From Talpa occidentalis (lineage: Eukaryota; Chordata; Mammalia; Eulipotyphla; Talpidae), in NCBI RefSeq assembly GCF_014898055.3, contig NW_023601322.1:74118740-74182739 (forward strand): a stretch of 64,000 bases of DNA. The letters run 5' to 3'. The notes under the pieces were generated by a model. That model had not been told where the DNA came from. It saw only the letters and a list, made by a program, of their open reading frames with translations, and did not search any database. The translations under genes were made by a program, and so were the position numbers. Shown here piece by piece: positions 49,571 through 59,425 of the stretch; the first letter of the stretch is position 1; each line of letters begins with the position of its first letter.

Positions 49571-50326
49571 TTTCTTTTCTTTTTTTTTTTTTAAACATTT
49601 ATTTATTTATACAAGCACTGGGTACAGTCAGAAGCGCGGGAGGGTGAGAGAATTCACCAGAGCCAGAGCGGGGAGCAGAGCAGGCAGAAGGACCCAATTA
49701 CACTGCTGAGGGGAGCAGCGGGCGGCAGGAGAGGTCTGCGTGCCATGTGGGACCCTCCTCCAGTGGCCGGGGAGCAGCCGGGGATCGAGCTGTTATAGAG
49801 CAACCCCGATATTGAACGGGTTCCTGGCTGTGGGTCCTCACCCGCGCGCTTACAAGGGACTTATTAATACTCCACTAGAGGCACACACAAAAGGTTAATA
49901 AACGGTTTATTTACAAGGGAAAAGGAAATAAGGAAAATGTACAACTCAGGGAGAAAATAGGGAAATAAAGTCTTTAATGCGTCCTACCAGATCCGACGAC
50001 CTGGAAACCCAGTCACTCTCAGAGCTGGTCAGACCCTGCTAGCTGGTGGAGAGCCAAAATGGGGGACCCCCAAAGCCCACGTGTCTGCCTTTTGTATCCA
50101 CCTGGCTGCTTAACCCCACCCTCAGGTCCCAGCTACCTTCCCTTTGGTGGTGATGGGATTTGGAGTTCACAGTGTCTTTGGCTTTGGCCTGGGGTGGGGG
50201 TGGAGTCCACAAAGCCTGTATGGAATTAGCTTTAGGACATCCTTTCCCCCCTAACAGAACCGGCGCTGCAAAGGCTGCGGCAGCTTCGCAACCCAGCACT
50301 CAACCGCTGCGCCACCAGGGAGGCCC
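49571..50326 (-). mobile_element. tRNA-derived SINE, family B, split by a solo LTR
   Basis: Two SINE parts (49571-49790 and 50257-50326) form one inverted copy interrupted at the B-box region (gatcgagc before, gaaccggcgctg after). The flanking duplication (about 23 bp, 49548-49570 and 50327-50350) includes the poly(T) and start of an older family A SINE tail, so it inserted inside that tail. Confidence 0.92.
49791..50256 (-). mobile_element. Solo endogenous retrovirus LTR, 466 bp
   Basis: It starts TGTTA and ends TAACA, the TG...CA inverted ends of a retroviral LTR. The SINE flanks give a 4-bp duplication, GAAC on the right and GAGC (one change) on the left, a size typical of gammaretrovirus-like (class I) integration. 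On the minus strand there is a TATA-like tacaaaag at about 50088-50097 and an AATAAA at 49906-49911 about 115 bp before the 3' end, giving a sensible U3-R-U5 order. No internal retroviral genes are present, so it is a solo LTR left by recombination. The family is not identified. Confidence 0.85.
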
Positions 50327-50335
50327 TCTACTCTT

Positions 50336-50597
50336 GTTTTTTTAAAGATTTATTTATGCATACAAGATCTGGGGTACAGGCCAGAGATGTGGGGGTGAGA
50401 GGATTCACCAGAGACAGAGTGGGCAACAGAACAGGCAGATTGAAATACACTGCTGAGGGGAGCAGTGGGTGAGTCAGGAGAGGTCTGCTGCGCCATGTGG
50501 GTTGCTCCCTGGCTGGCCGGGGATCCAACTCTGTGCTGCAGAGGCTACGGATTGCTTCATGTTGCGGTGCTTAACCCCTTGCGCCACCAGGGATGCC
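50336..50597 (-). mobile_element. tRNA-derived SINE, family A, host of nested SINE B
   Basis: This is an inverted full copy. Its target sequence (tatttctactctt) recurs at about 49543-49556 and 50601-50613, meaning that its tail was split by the family B SINE at 49571-50326. Confidence 0.9.
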
Positions 50598-50613
50598 CTT
50601 TATTTCTACTCTT

Positions 50614-51680
50614 AATGCAGGTTAGAGTCATTTCTCTCAGCTCTCTTGAATTCTTTCTTCCAATCTTCCTGGCCCACCCCTTGGTTCAGGTAAAACCCTT
50701 GTCAGATTCAATGGTTTTCTTGGAGACCTTCCCGCAGCAGCCTTTTCCAGACCCTTTTGTCTGTCTGATTGAAATCCCCCCAGAGATGTGGTTTTCAGAC
50801 TTAATTTTAGCTGCAGAAGAGCTCTTGGTTGAAATGAAAGCCCAATATATAAAGCAGATGTAATGGAGCTGTTTGGGGCAGGGGTAGAGCCCCACCAGCT
50901 GGGCCCCATCTCTTCCCCACAGCCCCTGTGGGCCCAGTTTAAAAGCCACTGCTCTGCAGATTCCCTCCCACTGTTAGTCTTGCCCAGCCAGTTTCTTTCT
51001 CCTCAGTTAACTGTCTCCTTTCCCACTGGCATCCTTTAGTCTTATGCAGGGTAAAGCATTCTTTCTCTTCCCTCATACTCTTTGAAGGTCACATTTTTCT
51101 AAAAAGTGAGACATTTTCACCTCCTTATCTCTGTCTAGCAGTGTCTGTAGGAGGGGCTTCCTCTCACCTGCTTGTGTCCCACCTGTTTGTAGCTGAGACT
51201 TGGACGCCAGCCAGCTGCCTGCCATCTAGCCTCTCATGGTGCAGTGTTATGTACTCCACTTCTGTAGGCTGTAGTCTTCTGGTTACTAGACAGTTGACAT
51301 ATTTTTTTCTAGAAAATTCCTTTTGGTCACAACTGGATTGGAGGAGCAGGAATGCTGCTTCCACAGGGAAGCTCAGGATTTCAGGAGGGGTGGGGTGGGG
51401 GTGGGGATGGAGCCATGGGTGGGATTTCTGACAAGTCACAGGGAGCCCCTTATAAAGTCAAACCCTGGCCTTGGGCCCTCCGGGCTAGGTTTGGAGCAGG
51501 GTTTGGGTTTCCTGCCCAGTAGGCAGCTCTGGACTATGGCGGTTGGTTCAGGAGTCCAGGTAGAATCAGGGACTGGGGACCTGTGTATGTCTCTGTGGCC
51601 CATTTATTGAGGTTACCCTGGACCTCATGAAACTTAAATCTCCAGGCCCCTCATTTGCATGGGTCCCTGCCAAATCCTTT
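50614..51680. other. Intergenic, no gene seen
   Basis: Unassigned, moderately GC sequence. Open frames of up to 132 codons overlap the adjoining SINE and are not credible. Confidence 0.5.
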
Positions 51681-51694
51681 CTTTTCTCATTCTT

Positions 51695-51966
51695 TTTTTA
51701 TTTTTTTAAAGATTTATTTATACAAGCACTGGGTACAGTCAGAAGCGCAGGAGGGTGAGAGAATTCACCAGAGCCAGAGGGGAGAGCAGAGGGCACATTG
51801 ACGAAGTACACTGCTGAGGGGAGCAGCGGGCGGCAGGAGAGGTCTATGCACCATGTGGGACCCTTGCCAGCGGCCGGAGAGCAGCCGGGGATCGAACTGG
51901 CACTGCAGAGGCTGCGGGCAGCTTCGCAACCCAGCGCTCAACATCTGCGCCACCAGGGAGGCCCTA
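51695..51966 (-). mobile_element. tRNA-derived SINE, family B, perfect 13-bp target duplication
   Basis: This inverted copy is flanked by ttttctcattctt at 51682-51694 and 51967-51979. Confidence 0.93.
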
Positions 51967-52052
51967 TTTTCTCATTCTTATTAATGACTTCCATACCTGA
52001 TCTTGTATCTATAACTGTGTGCTATTTCCCTCAAAGATATTCTTCTAATTTT

Positions 52053-52333
52053 TTTTAAATATATGCTTTTTTTTTTAAAAGATTTATGTATTTATTTATA
52101 CAAGCACTGGGTACAGTCAGAAGCGCGGGTGAGAGAACTCACCAGAGCCAGAGTGAGGAACAGAACAGGCAGGTGGACCGAAATACACTGCTGAGGGGAG
52201 CAGCGGGCATGGCAGGAGAGGTCTGCGTGCCATGTGGGACCCTCGCCAGTGGCCGGGAATTGAACCAGCTCTGCAGAGGCTGCGGGCAGCTTCGCAGCCC
52301 AGCGCTCAACCGCTGTGCCACCAGGGGAGGCCC
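52053..52333 (-). mobile_element. tRNA-derived SINE, family B, 17-bp target duplication
   Basis: This is an inverted copy. Flanks gatattcttctaatttt (52036-52052) and gacattcttctaatttt (52334-52350) differ at one base. Confidence 0.93.
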
Positions 52334-52350
52334 GACATTCTTCTAATTTT

Positions 52351-52886
52351 GACAAGCTTCAGGCCCCGTAAAACATGGATGTGCCCTGGGAACTGTGGTA
52401 TTTTGGGTGCTTTCAGTGTACCCAGGAGCCCAAGTGCTAGGAGAGCCTTCTCTGTGAAAAAAGGCAGAAACTTTCATCCCCTGGTCTTTCTGAGGCACTC
52501 TTAGTACCCTCTGTGCAGGGCATCCATGCCAGATGCTGTGGTGCCAGGCAGGGAGGTTGGAGTTTGGAAGTACTTCCTGTCTTCAGCTGCAGCAAACAAG
52601 TTCCTTAGGATCTGAGGCAGGGAACAGTAGAAGCCCATGAGGCCAGGGAGAGGTTGCTTTCTGCTGTTTCTCCTCCCTGGTCCCTGTGGCTCCTGCATCG
52701 AGCAGTCTGGCCAGTCTTGTTGACAAGAGTCAGAACTTAGTTCCTGCTCCACAGGAAAGCTTTCTCATCAGGCCTTATCTAGGCCTACACCCCAGGTCCT
52801 TATCTAGGCCTGGGCCTGGCAGTACTGCCATTTGACTGTAATTCCTAAATCTGACTTTTAAGAGTCATGTTAAGGACTCTTAAAAT
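52351..52886. other. Intergenic, no gene seen
   Basis: Contains a short direct repeat 'ccttatctaggcct' (about 52773-52786 and 52799-52812). Otherwise unassigned. Confidence 0.5.
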
Positions 52887-52898
52887 GGGAGAGTTGGT

Positions 52899-53197
52899 GG
52901 GCCTCCCCGGTGGCGCAGCGGTTGAGCGCTGGGTTGCAAAGCTGCCAGCAGCCTCTGCAGCGCCGGTTCAATCCCCGGCTGCTCCCCGGTCACTGGAGGA
53001 GGGTCCCACATGGCGCGCAGACCTCTCCTGCCGCCCGCTGCTCCCCTCAGCAGTGTACTTCGGTCCTTCTGCCTGCTCTGCTCCCCGCTCTGGCTCTGGT
53101 GAATCCTCTCACCCTCCCGCGCTTCTGACTGTACCCAGTGCATGTATAAACAAAACAAACAAACAAATAAAACATGCCTCTAAAAAAAAAAAAAAAA
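52899..53197 (+). mobile_element. tRNA-derived SINE, family B, 'ACATGCCTCT' tail subfamily, 12-bp duplication
   Basis: This is a near-consensus copy with A box TGGCGCAGCGG and B box GGTTCAATCCC, then an AAAC-rich stretch, AATAAAACATGCCTCT and poly(A). Identical flanks gggagagttggt at 52887-52898 and 53198-53209. It is probably among the youngest copies here. Confidence 0.95.
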
Positions 53198-53209
53198 GGG
53201 AGAGTTGGT

Positions 53210-53675
53210 TTGTCTGGTTGAGTCTTGGGACTTGTGAACTCCATGCCAAGGTCCCAGCAGGCTCCCAGATCTGCTTTCTTTTTCATGTATATCATTTCAC
53301 AGCTACTGACACAAATCAGATGTGAAAGGCAGAGATGGCCAATGCAACTTTCAAATCTAGAAGACGCACTTGGCACTTCTAGATGCAGATAGAGCTTCCC
53401 CATATAATTTCTCTGTCTTAATTCCTAACAAAATAAACCTAAGTTGATAAAGCCACAGGGGAAACTTACTATCAGCAAAGAACACTTCAAATTTGACATC
53501 CAAAGAAAGACCCAGGTTTCAAAGGGTGAAGGGTGGCAAGCACATCTCTGTTCCCTACTGTTCTCAATGCTCAGAAATTGACAAATCCAGAACATTCTCT
53601 CTAATGCTTCTAAATTTGAGAGGAAACAGATGTGAGCCATGCCCTTATGTTCTTCCTCTTCTGGATGAGCAGTAT
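53210..53675. other. Intergenic, no gene seen
   Basis: Unassigned sequence between two SINEs. Confidence 0.5.
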
Positions 53676-53690
53676 AAAAAAGTATGCTGG

Positions 53691-53808
53691 GGTGGGCCTC
53701 CCCTGGTGGCACAGCAGTTGAATGCTGGGTTGCGAAGCTGCCTGCAGCCTCTGCAACACCAATTCGATCCCCGGGCACTGATGAGGGTCCCACAAAAAAA
53801 AAAAAAAA
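53691..53808 (+). mobile_element. Head-only tRNA-derived SINE with its own poly(A)
   Basis: It has only the tRNA-like head of family B (gggcctcccctggtggcaca to the B box region and 'gagggtcccac'), followed directly by a run of A. Identical flanks aaaaaagtatgctgg (53676-53690 and 53804-53818) show that this short form was itself retroposed, not cut down later. The body from 'gcagacctctcctg' onward is missing. Confidence 0.93.
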
Positions 53809-53818
53809 AGTATGCTGG

Positions 53819-55029
53819 AGAGAAATAAGGGAAGTCCAGAGCAGGCTTTACAAAGCGGTGTCAGCTGAAGGAAGTGAAATTTCCAGAACTTCATTCCATC
53901 TGGGGAAATTGAGCCAAAGCCTGGGTTATGTCCTTCCTTGTGAAGGGCATAGTGTGTCCTGCTCTCCAGCCCAATCAGGTGACATAGGCCTTATGCAGGA
54001 CATTGTACAGAACATGAGGACAGGAGCAGAAGCACGCACATGTATGTTAAGAAAGACAGCAGTCTGTTTCATAGAATTCCCTCCTCCTCCTTCCCTGCAG
54101 ACTACCCAAAAAGTGTAGTGGATCCAAATAGCCAACCTCTCCCTTAGCTCAGAGGGAAAAAATCTGGCCTCAAACAGGGGGGAGGTGGTTCATGAACCCC
54201 CCATTCCTGCCATCTTATTCAGCAGCATAAAGAAGCTCTGGACAGAGCCACCAAACCAAGATGAGAAGAAATAGAAGCAAACAGCTGGCAGCAGATTATT
54301 GCTGGTAAATGGAGGAAAACAGTGCACAAGGAAGTGTGTTCCCCACAAAGGAAGTTCCTTATACCTGCTTCACATTCTAAAATGACTGAATAAGAATGTG
54401 AATTTAATAAATCAGAGGCTCAGAGATGGGATGATTAAACAAGAGAAGTGACGAAAGGAAACAAATTGAGGACAAAGCCAACTTTGTTATAAAACAAAGG
54501 AATAAATCAGGACCAACAAGAATAGAACTGACCCCACCGAAACTCAAATTCCTGAATTGGGGCAGCTAAACAAGGTAAAGAGATGAAGGAAATTGGAATG
54601 ACTAGAAATTGAATACAGACAAAACTGACCCAATGTAAGGATTACTTGATATTCCTGAAAGGAGAGAAAAAAATAGAACCAAAAGAGAATATTTTTATGC
54701 AGAAAAACCAAAACTAAACCTGGAGATTGAAAGATGCATTATATTCCTGAAAGCTTGATTCAGGATATTGAAAAATAAGACATGTCTTAGTTATTTATTT
54801 ATTGTTTAAGGTAAGTGTTTGAACTGCTTACAAACAGGTAGAAGAATGTCATCTGCTATGCTAGGGAGAAAATTCAGGCTGGTCTCAGGTTTCTTCCCAG
54901 AAGAAACAAAGCAAAATCTAATACATTCAACGGAAAAGGTGAGATCCAAGAATATTATACCCAGCTAAGAGGTGGTTCCAGTATAAAGGCAACAGACAGA
55001 CATTCTTAAACATTCAAAACCCTTCTTGA
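53819..55029. other. Intergenic, possible old L1-like remnants
   Basis: AT-rich, with passages such as 'aagaatattatacccagcta' that recall old L1-derived sequence. No gene recognised. Confidence 0.4.
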
Positions 55030-55046
55030 AAAAACCAGCTTAAATG

Positions 55047-55330
55047 GGGCCTCCACTATGGCACAGCAGGTTGAGTGCAGTGCCGTGAAGCTGTCCGCAG
55101 CCTCTGCAGTGCAGGTTGGATTCCCGGAGGTCAGGGAGATACCCACATGGCACTGCAGACCACTCCGTTCATGCCCGCTGCTCCCCTCAGCAGTGTATTT
55201 CAGTCAGTCTGCCCATTCAGCTCCCTGCTCTGTCTCTGGTGAATTCTCTCACTCTCCCGCGCCTCTGGCCTGTACCCCAGCTCTTGTATAAAAATAATTA
55301 AATCTTTTAAAAAATTTTTTAAAAAAAGAA
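55047..55330 (+). mobile_element. tRNA-derived SINE, family A
   Basis: This is a diverged copy with an AAATCTTTT tail. Flanks are similar ('aaaaccagcttaaatg' and 'aaaaatagcttaatg'). Confidence 0.88.
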
Positions 55331-56572
55331 AAAAATAGCTTAATGATAAAATTCAGTCCATTAAGAGATGAATTGAATCAAAATCTTGCAAATGGAGAAG
55401 GCTTGGTGATAGGAACAAGAATGAGTGTTGAATTATTTCAATCTAGAATATATACCAAGCAACGATGCAATTGTGTTTTCATAGAACTGAATATGATTAT
55501 CATAAACTGGAACAGTGTAACAGTGATAATATAAGTAACAAAAACCAGGAGACAGGTGAAAAGAATCATAAGAACTTACACATGATTAAAATGTGAATTT
55601 TTAAAAAGGACTCCAATCTTTTAATGTTCTTTTGATTTTTGCTTAACCTCAGATGTATCTTTTCAGAAGTAATATTTCTTGTGATCCAGAAATATTATTT
55701 GAAGTTCAACTTTTCAGTTTCACTTTTAAATTCAAGTAAAATGTGATACTTTTTATTAAAATAGCAGCTGTATTATGATCCAGTTTTTATAAAATCTTTA
55801 TATGACTTATATGATCTCTATATGAACTTTCCTCTTATCTATAAATATGCGTTGAAATGACCATGACATCATTCCTGTGGTTAAATTTGAATGATGGTCT
55901 ATAGTTGATTATTGCTTTGCTCGTCATATTTTTGTATTTTAATTTTTGTAATAAAGTGAAAAAAAATTTAAATATCAGAAAATAATTTCAAGCATCTCCT
56001 TGTGGAACAGAATAAATAACCCAGAAACAGACTTGACAGAAACGACTGCTGTCTTTTGACATCTACTCTCCTAACATTCTGTGGAATCCTTAGCTGTATA
56101 CATGATGGCCAGAATAAAGACCCCATTCCCAGCTCGGGCCAACAGGATGTCAGCAGACATGCCATGTGGCAGCTTCTGGAATGATTCAAGAATGTTTGCT
56201 CATTTTCTCTTTATCGCCTTCATTCCCGCCTCCTGCCTGGAATGCAGATTATCACCATATGGGACCATGAGGTCAAGGTCTTTCAAAGCAAAGCAACATA
56301 GAAGGTGTGTGCTGAGCGATTTATCACCTAGATTGCCTATCTGGATAACATGAGGAAGAAAGAATCTTCTATCTTGTTGAAGCAAATTAACCTCACCCTA
56401 ACTGGCCCACACACCCACACACATACAGAAACTTCATCTTTAATACTATTTGCATTGTACATCAGTGGGGAAATATGAAACAACTGTCTTGAATTCATAA
56501 ACCAGTCACTGACGTGCCTAAATGTGATGAAAAATATTTTAAAAGTTTTATATGAAAATACAAAGCAAATTT
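55331..56572. other. Intergenic, no gene seen
   Basis: AT-rich sequence. The part to about 55640 may continue the old L1-like remnant. No RNA or protein gene recognised. Confidence 0.45.
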
Positions 56573-56841
56573 GTTTAAAGATTTATTATTTATTTATGCA
56601 CACAAGAGCTGGGGTGTAGGTCAGAGGTGCAGGGGGTGAGAGGATTCACCAGAGACAGAATGGGGAGCAGAATAGGCAGACAGACTAAAATACACTGCTG
56701 AGGGGAGCAACAGGCAAGGTAGGAGAGGTCTGCTGTGCCATATGGGTCACCTCCCTGGCCGGGGATGGAACTCATGCTGCAGTGGCTCTGGACAACTTCA
56801 TAGTGCTGTGTCTTAACCCCTTGCGCCACCTGGGAGACCCC
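56573..56841 (-). mobile_element. tRNA-derived SINE, family A
   Basis: This inverted copy runs from tttaaagatttattatttat to the gccacctgggagacccc head. No clear target duplication. Confidence 0.87.
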
Positions 56842-57594
56842 CCAAGGTGTTTTTTCTTATGGCAGTGTTTTCAAGTGTTCCTTATACAGTCAGTGGAGTT
56901 CATAATTTTTATTTAAAAAAGAAATTTGGGATTTGGGCAGTAGGTGCAAAATCTCGTAGATTGAACATACCAAAGACTAGTAGTCAGCAATAATCTGGAC
57001 TTTTCTTCTCACAGACACCAGCTGCTAAATGTAGATATTTTGAAGTACAGATATTTTGTAAGGGGGAAAGATCATTTTAAAGATAATTTAGGGTAGATCC
57101 CAGAGGGTTGTGATGTAGAAAAAAGCAGGTGGGAAAGATTTCTTGACAGTAATAGAAACAGTAAATAGGGCCTAAGATGATCAATTCAACATTAATTGAC
57201 CATACTCTCTCTGGGCTCTGACATTAAGACCTTTATAGTCTAGAGAGAGATTTTATTAAACATTTTATTTCAAGGATAGTTTTAATGCTCTTTATTTTAT
57301 CTTGTTTAATCTTATGCCATCAGTGCTATAAATATTCTCATTTTTAGGATGCGGGATAGAAGGCACAGTTAGCTACAGTCACCTAAGGTTAAAAAGCCAG
57401 CAACAGACGGAGGCTGGGTTCCAGCCTGGTGGGTTTGCTGTATTCAGTTCCCTTCACCACTGCTCTGCCTGTTTCTTGTAGATAATTATAATACAGCACA
57501 CAAAACACCATGATACAGAGGGCAGAGTGCGTCAGAAAGGTCCGGCAGGTGGTGTTTGAGTTCACCTTAGTGAGAAGCTGCAGTTTGCCTGGTA
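56842..57594. other. Intergenic with a MIR, no gene
   Basis: Unassigned apart from the MIR at about 57285-57475. Confidence 0.5.
57285..57475 (-). repeat. MIR fragment
   Basis: Inverted MIR blocks are visible: 'attctcatttttaggatgcg', 'cagtcacctaaggttaaaaa' and 'ccagcaacagacggaggctg'. Confidence 0.68.
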
Positions 57595-57608
57595 GAAAAG
57601 GGAGGGGA

Positions 57609-57824
57609 AGGGGCCTCTCTGGTGGCGTGAGGGGTTAAGACACAGCACCAGGAAGCTAGCCACAGCTACTGCAGCACGAGTTCAATCCCCGGCCAGGGAG
57701 CTGACCTATGGGGCGCAGCAGATCTCTCCTGTCTCGGCGGCTACTCCTGGTGAATCCTCCTCCCCTATCTCTGGCCTGCACCCCCAACTCTTGTATGCAT
57801 AAATAAATAAATCTTAAAAAAAAA
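57609..57824 (+). mobile_element. tRNA-derived SINE, family A, middle deleted, perfect 14-bp duplication
   Basis: The block from the end of 'ctgctcccctcag' to the beginning of 'ctggtgaatcc' (about 60 bp) is absent, leaving 216 bp. Identical flanks gaaaagggagggga at 57595-57608 and 57825-57838. Confidence 0.94.
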
Positions 57825-58112
57825 GAAAAGGGAGGGGACCCTAGAACAGGGTGAGATCAACTGCTACTGGAAGGGCAGGAAGGGGGGGGTGTCTCTTAAA
57901 GCCATATGCCAATTCCAGATATGGCCTTTGGGCCCCCTCCAGCCAGCTCACGTTTCTGAATAGGAGGGAGGCTGTTTCTTAGGAAGATATTGGGATTGGA
58001 GATAGGTGTGTGTGGGGGGCCCACCAGGACGAGGTTGGTGGAGGAGCAGGAGGCAGCCTTGTCTTACTCCCAAAGAGAGAGCAGATAGAAAGGCAGAAGG
58101 GAGGGAAAGAAA

Positions 58113-58152
58113 AGTGTGTGTGTGTGTGTGTGTGTGTGTTTGGGGGGGGGGA
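58113..58152. repeat. (TG)n microsatellite with G-run
   Basis: About 13 TG units, then TTT and a ten-base G-run. Confidence 0.9.
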
Positions 58153-58290
58153 GCTGCATTTTCTCTGGATAGCCAGAGAAAAGGACCAGAGCCCCTCAGG
58201 CTTTTCTGCTTGGGCAGAGTTGTTTCTCTGGGCTTGGAGCACTTTTTGAGATAAGGAGAGAGAGCCCACCCTCCAAGCAGAGAGAGCCCA

Positions 58291-58556
58291 TGGACCTCCC
58301 TGGTGGCACAAGGGGTTCAGACACAGCACTGTGAAGCTGTCCTCAGCCTCTACAACAGGAGTTCAATTCCCAGCCGGCCAGGCAGCTACCCACAACCTCT
58401 CCTGTCTCGCCCACTGCTCCCCTCAGCAGTATGTTTCAGTCAATCTACCTGTTCTGCTCCCCACTCTGTCTCTGGTGAATCCTCTCACCTCCCGCACCTC
58501 TGGCCTGTACCCCAGCTCTTGTGTGCATGAATAAAAAAAAAAAAAAATCTTTAAAA
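58291..58556 (+). mobile_element. tRNA-derived SINE, family A, at the edge of the SEPTIN8 CpG island
   Basis: The copy runs from ggacctccctggtggcacaa to aataaaaaaaaaaaaaaatc ttt. It is the last lineage SINE before the CpG island. No clear target duplication. Confidence 0.87.
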
Positions 58557-59083
58557 CGCCGCCCCAAGCCCTAGCGGGCAGGCTGGGGGATCCAATGTGA
58601 TGCTCGGACTGTCAAGCGCGCCTTTTCTATTGCAGAATCCCGGGCCTGAACTGCGCATCCTGCGCTTTCGTTGCGCAAGGAGTTGAAGGTTGGTCTCCTG
58701 CCCAGCGAGGCAGCCCGGCCCGACGCGCGGGTCCCGCCCTGGCTCCGACCCGAGCATCAGGTGGGGCCCCGGGCATCGGCACAGGAGGCTGAGGCGGCCT
58801 CTCCCGAACCGGCCGGGCCGCCTGCACCGTCGCTGCTCTGGCCTGGCTGGTGGTTGCAGCGCGTCTGCAGGCTCCGACGGGGTGAAGGCGGCTTGTTGGG
58901 GGGAGACTTCAGTGCGCAAGCAGCACCCCGCAGCATTCCCTCCCTCACTGACGAGCTTCCTGGGGCTCGGGCCCCGGACACCCTCACCTGGGCTCGCCCC
59001 CGGCCGCCCTGGGACACCCCAGGCCTGCAGGCTTCTGCCCCCCGGCCCCTGGGGCACTGCCCTCTCGCCCCCTCAATTCTGGG

Positions 59084-59100
59084 ACTACAAGTCCCAGCAG
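59084..59100 (+). promoter_or_regulatory. ZNF143/THAP11-type promoter motif
   Basis: ACTACAAGTCCCAGCAG closely follows the known promoter element ACTACAATTCCCAGCA. With preceding bases it forms the inverted repeat ctgggact/agtcccag. Confidence 0.65.
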
Positions 59101-59205
59101 CCTCCGCAGCTGGCACCTCCCGCTGCGCGCGGAGACCCCCGGCGGGCCAGGCGGCTGCGCTCCGGCTGCGCTCGTGGCGGGGCCGGGCGGGGAGGCCGGT
59201 CCCGC

Positions 59206-59231
59206 GGGCGGGCGGGCGGGGGCGGGGGCGG
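59206..59231 (+). other. Potential G-quadruplex
   Basis: Five G-runs of at least three bases separated by single C occur about 165-190 bp before the SEPTIN8 start codon. Folding is inferred from the pattern only. Confidence 0.6.
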
Positions 59232-59395
59232 CTCCGCGGCTTCTCCCGCCGCCGCCGCCAAGGGGAGTTTCCAGGAAGTGGCCATATTGGATCCATTCAG
59301 CCGCAGCCGCCCGGGCGGAGCGCGTCCCGCAGCCGGCTCGTCCCCGTCGCGGCCCCGCCGCCCGTCCCGGCCCGCCTGCCGGTGCGGAGCTCGCC

Positions 59396-59425
59396 ATGGC
59401 GGCCGCCGACCTGGAGCGCTTCTCG
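59396..59425 (+). CDS. SEPTIN8: SEPTIN8, first coding exon (partial gene)
   Basis: Septin-8 is a filament-forming GTPase of the SEPT6 group that assembles with SEPT2- and SEPT7-group partners. It works in cytoskeletal scaffolding and vesicle traffic. Only ten codons are in the window, MAAADLERFS, one residue different from the human N-terminus. They are followed at once by a consensus donor (TCG|gtgagg, GT at 59426) in phase 0. Start context is gccATGG. The GTPase domain exons are not seen before the window ends and must lie beyond it. Orientation and order next to SOWAHA agree with human 5q31.1. The short length is offset by the CpG island, donor and synteny. Confidence 0.88.

Noticed and set aside
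49791..50256. Complete provirus
   Set aside because: SINE sequence lies directly on both sides of a single LTR. No gag, pol or env sequence is present.
42890..53325. Recurrent proteins of 60-150 aa beginning like MAQRLSAGL or containing RADLSCRPLLPSAV
   Set aside because: They are conceptual translations of the tRNA-derived SINE in several frames, repeated at each copy, not a gene family.
59282..59290. Serum response CArG box in the SEPTIN8 5' region
   Set aside because: CCATATTGG has only five A/T between CC and GG where six are needed. It could be a YY1-like site instead.
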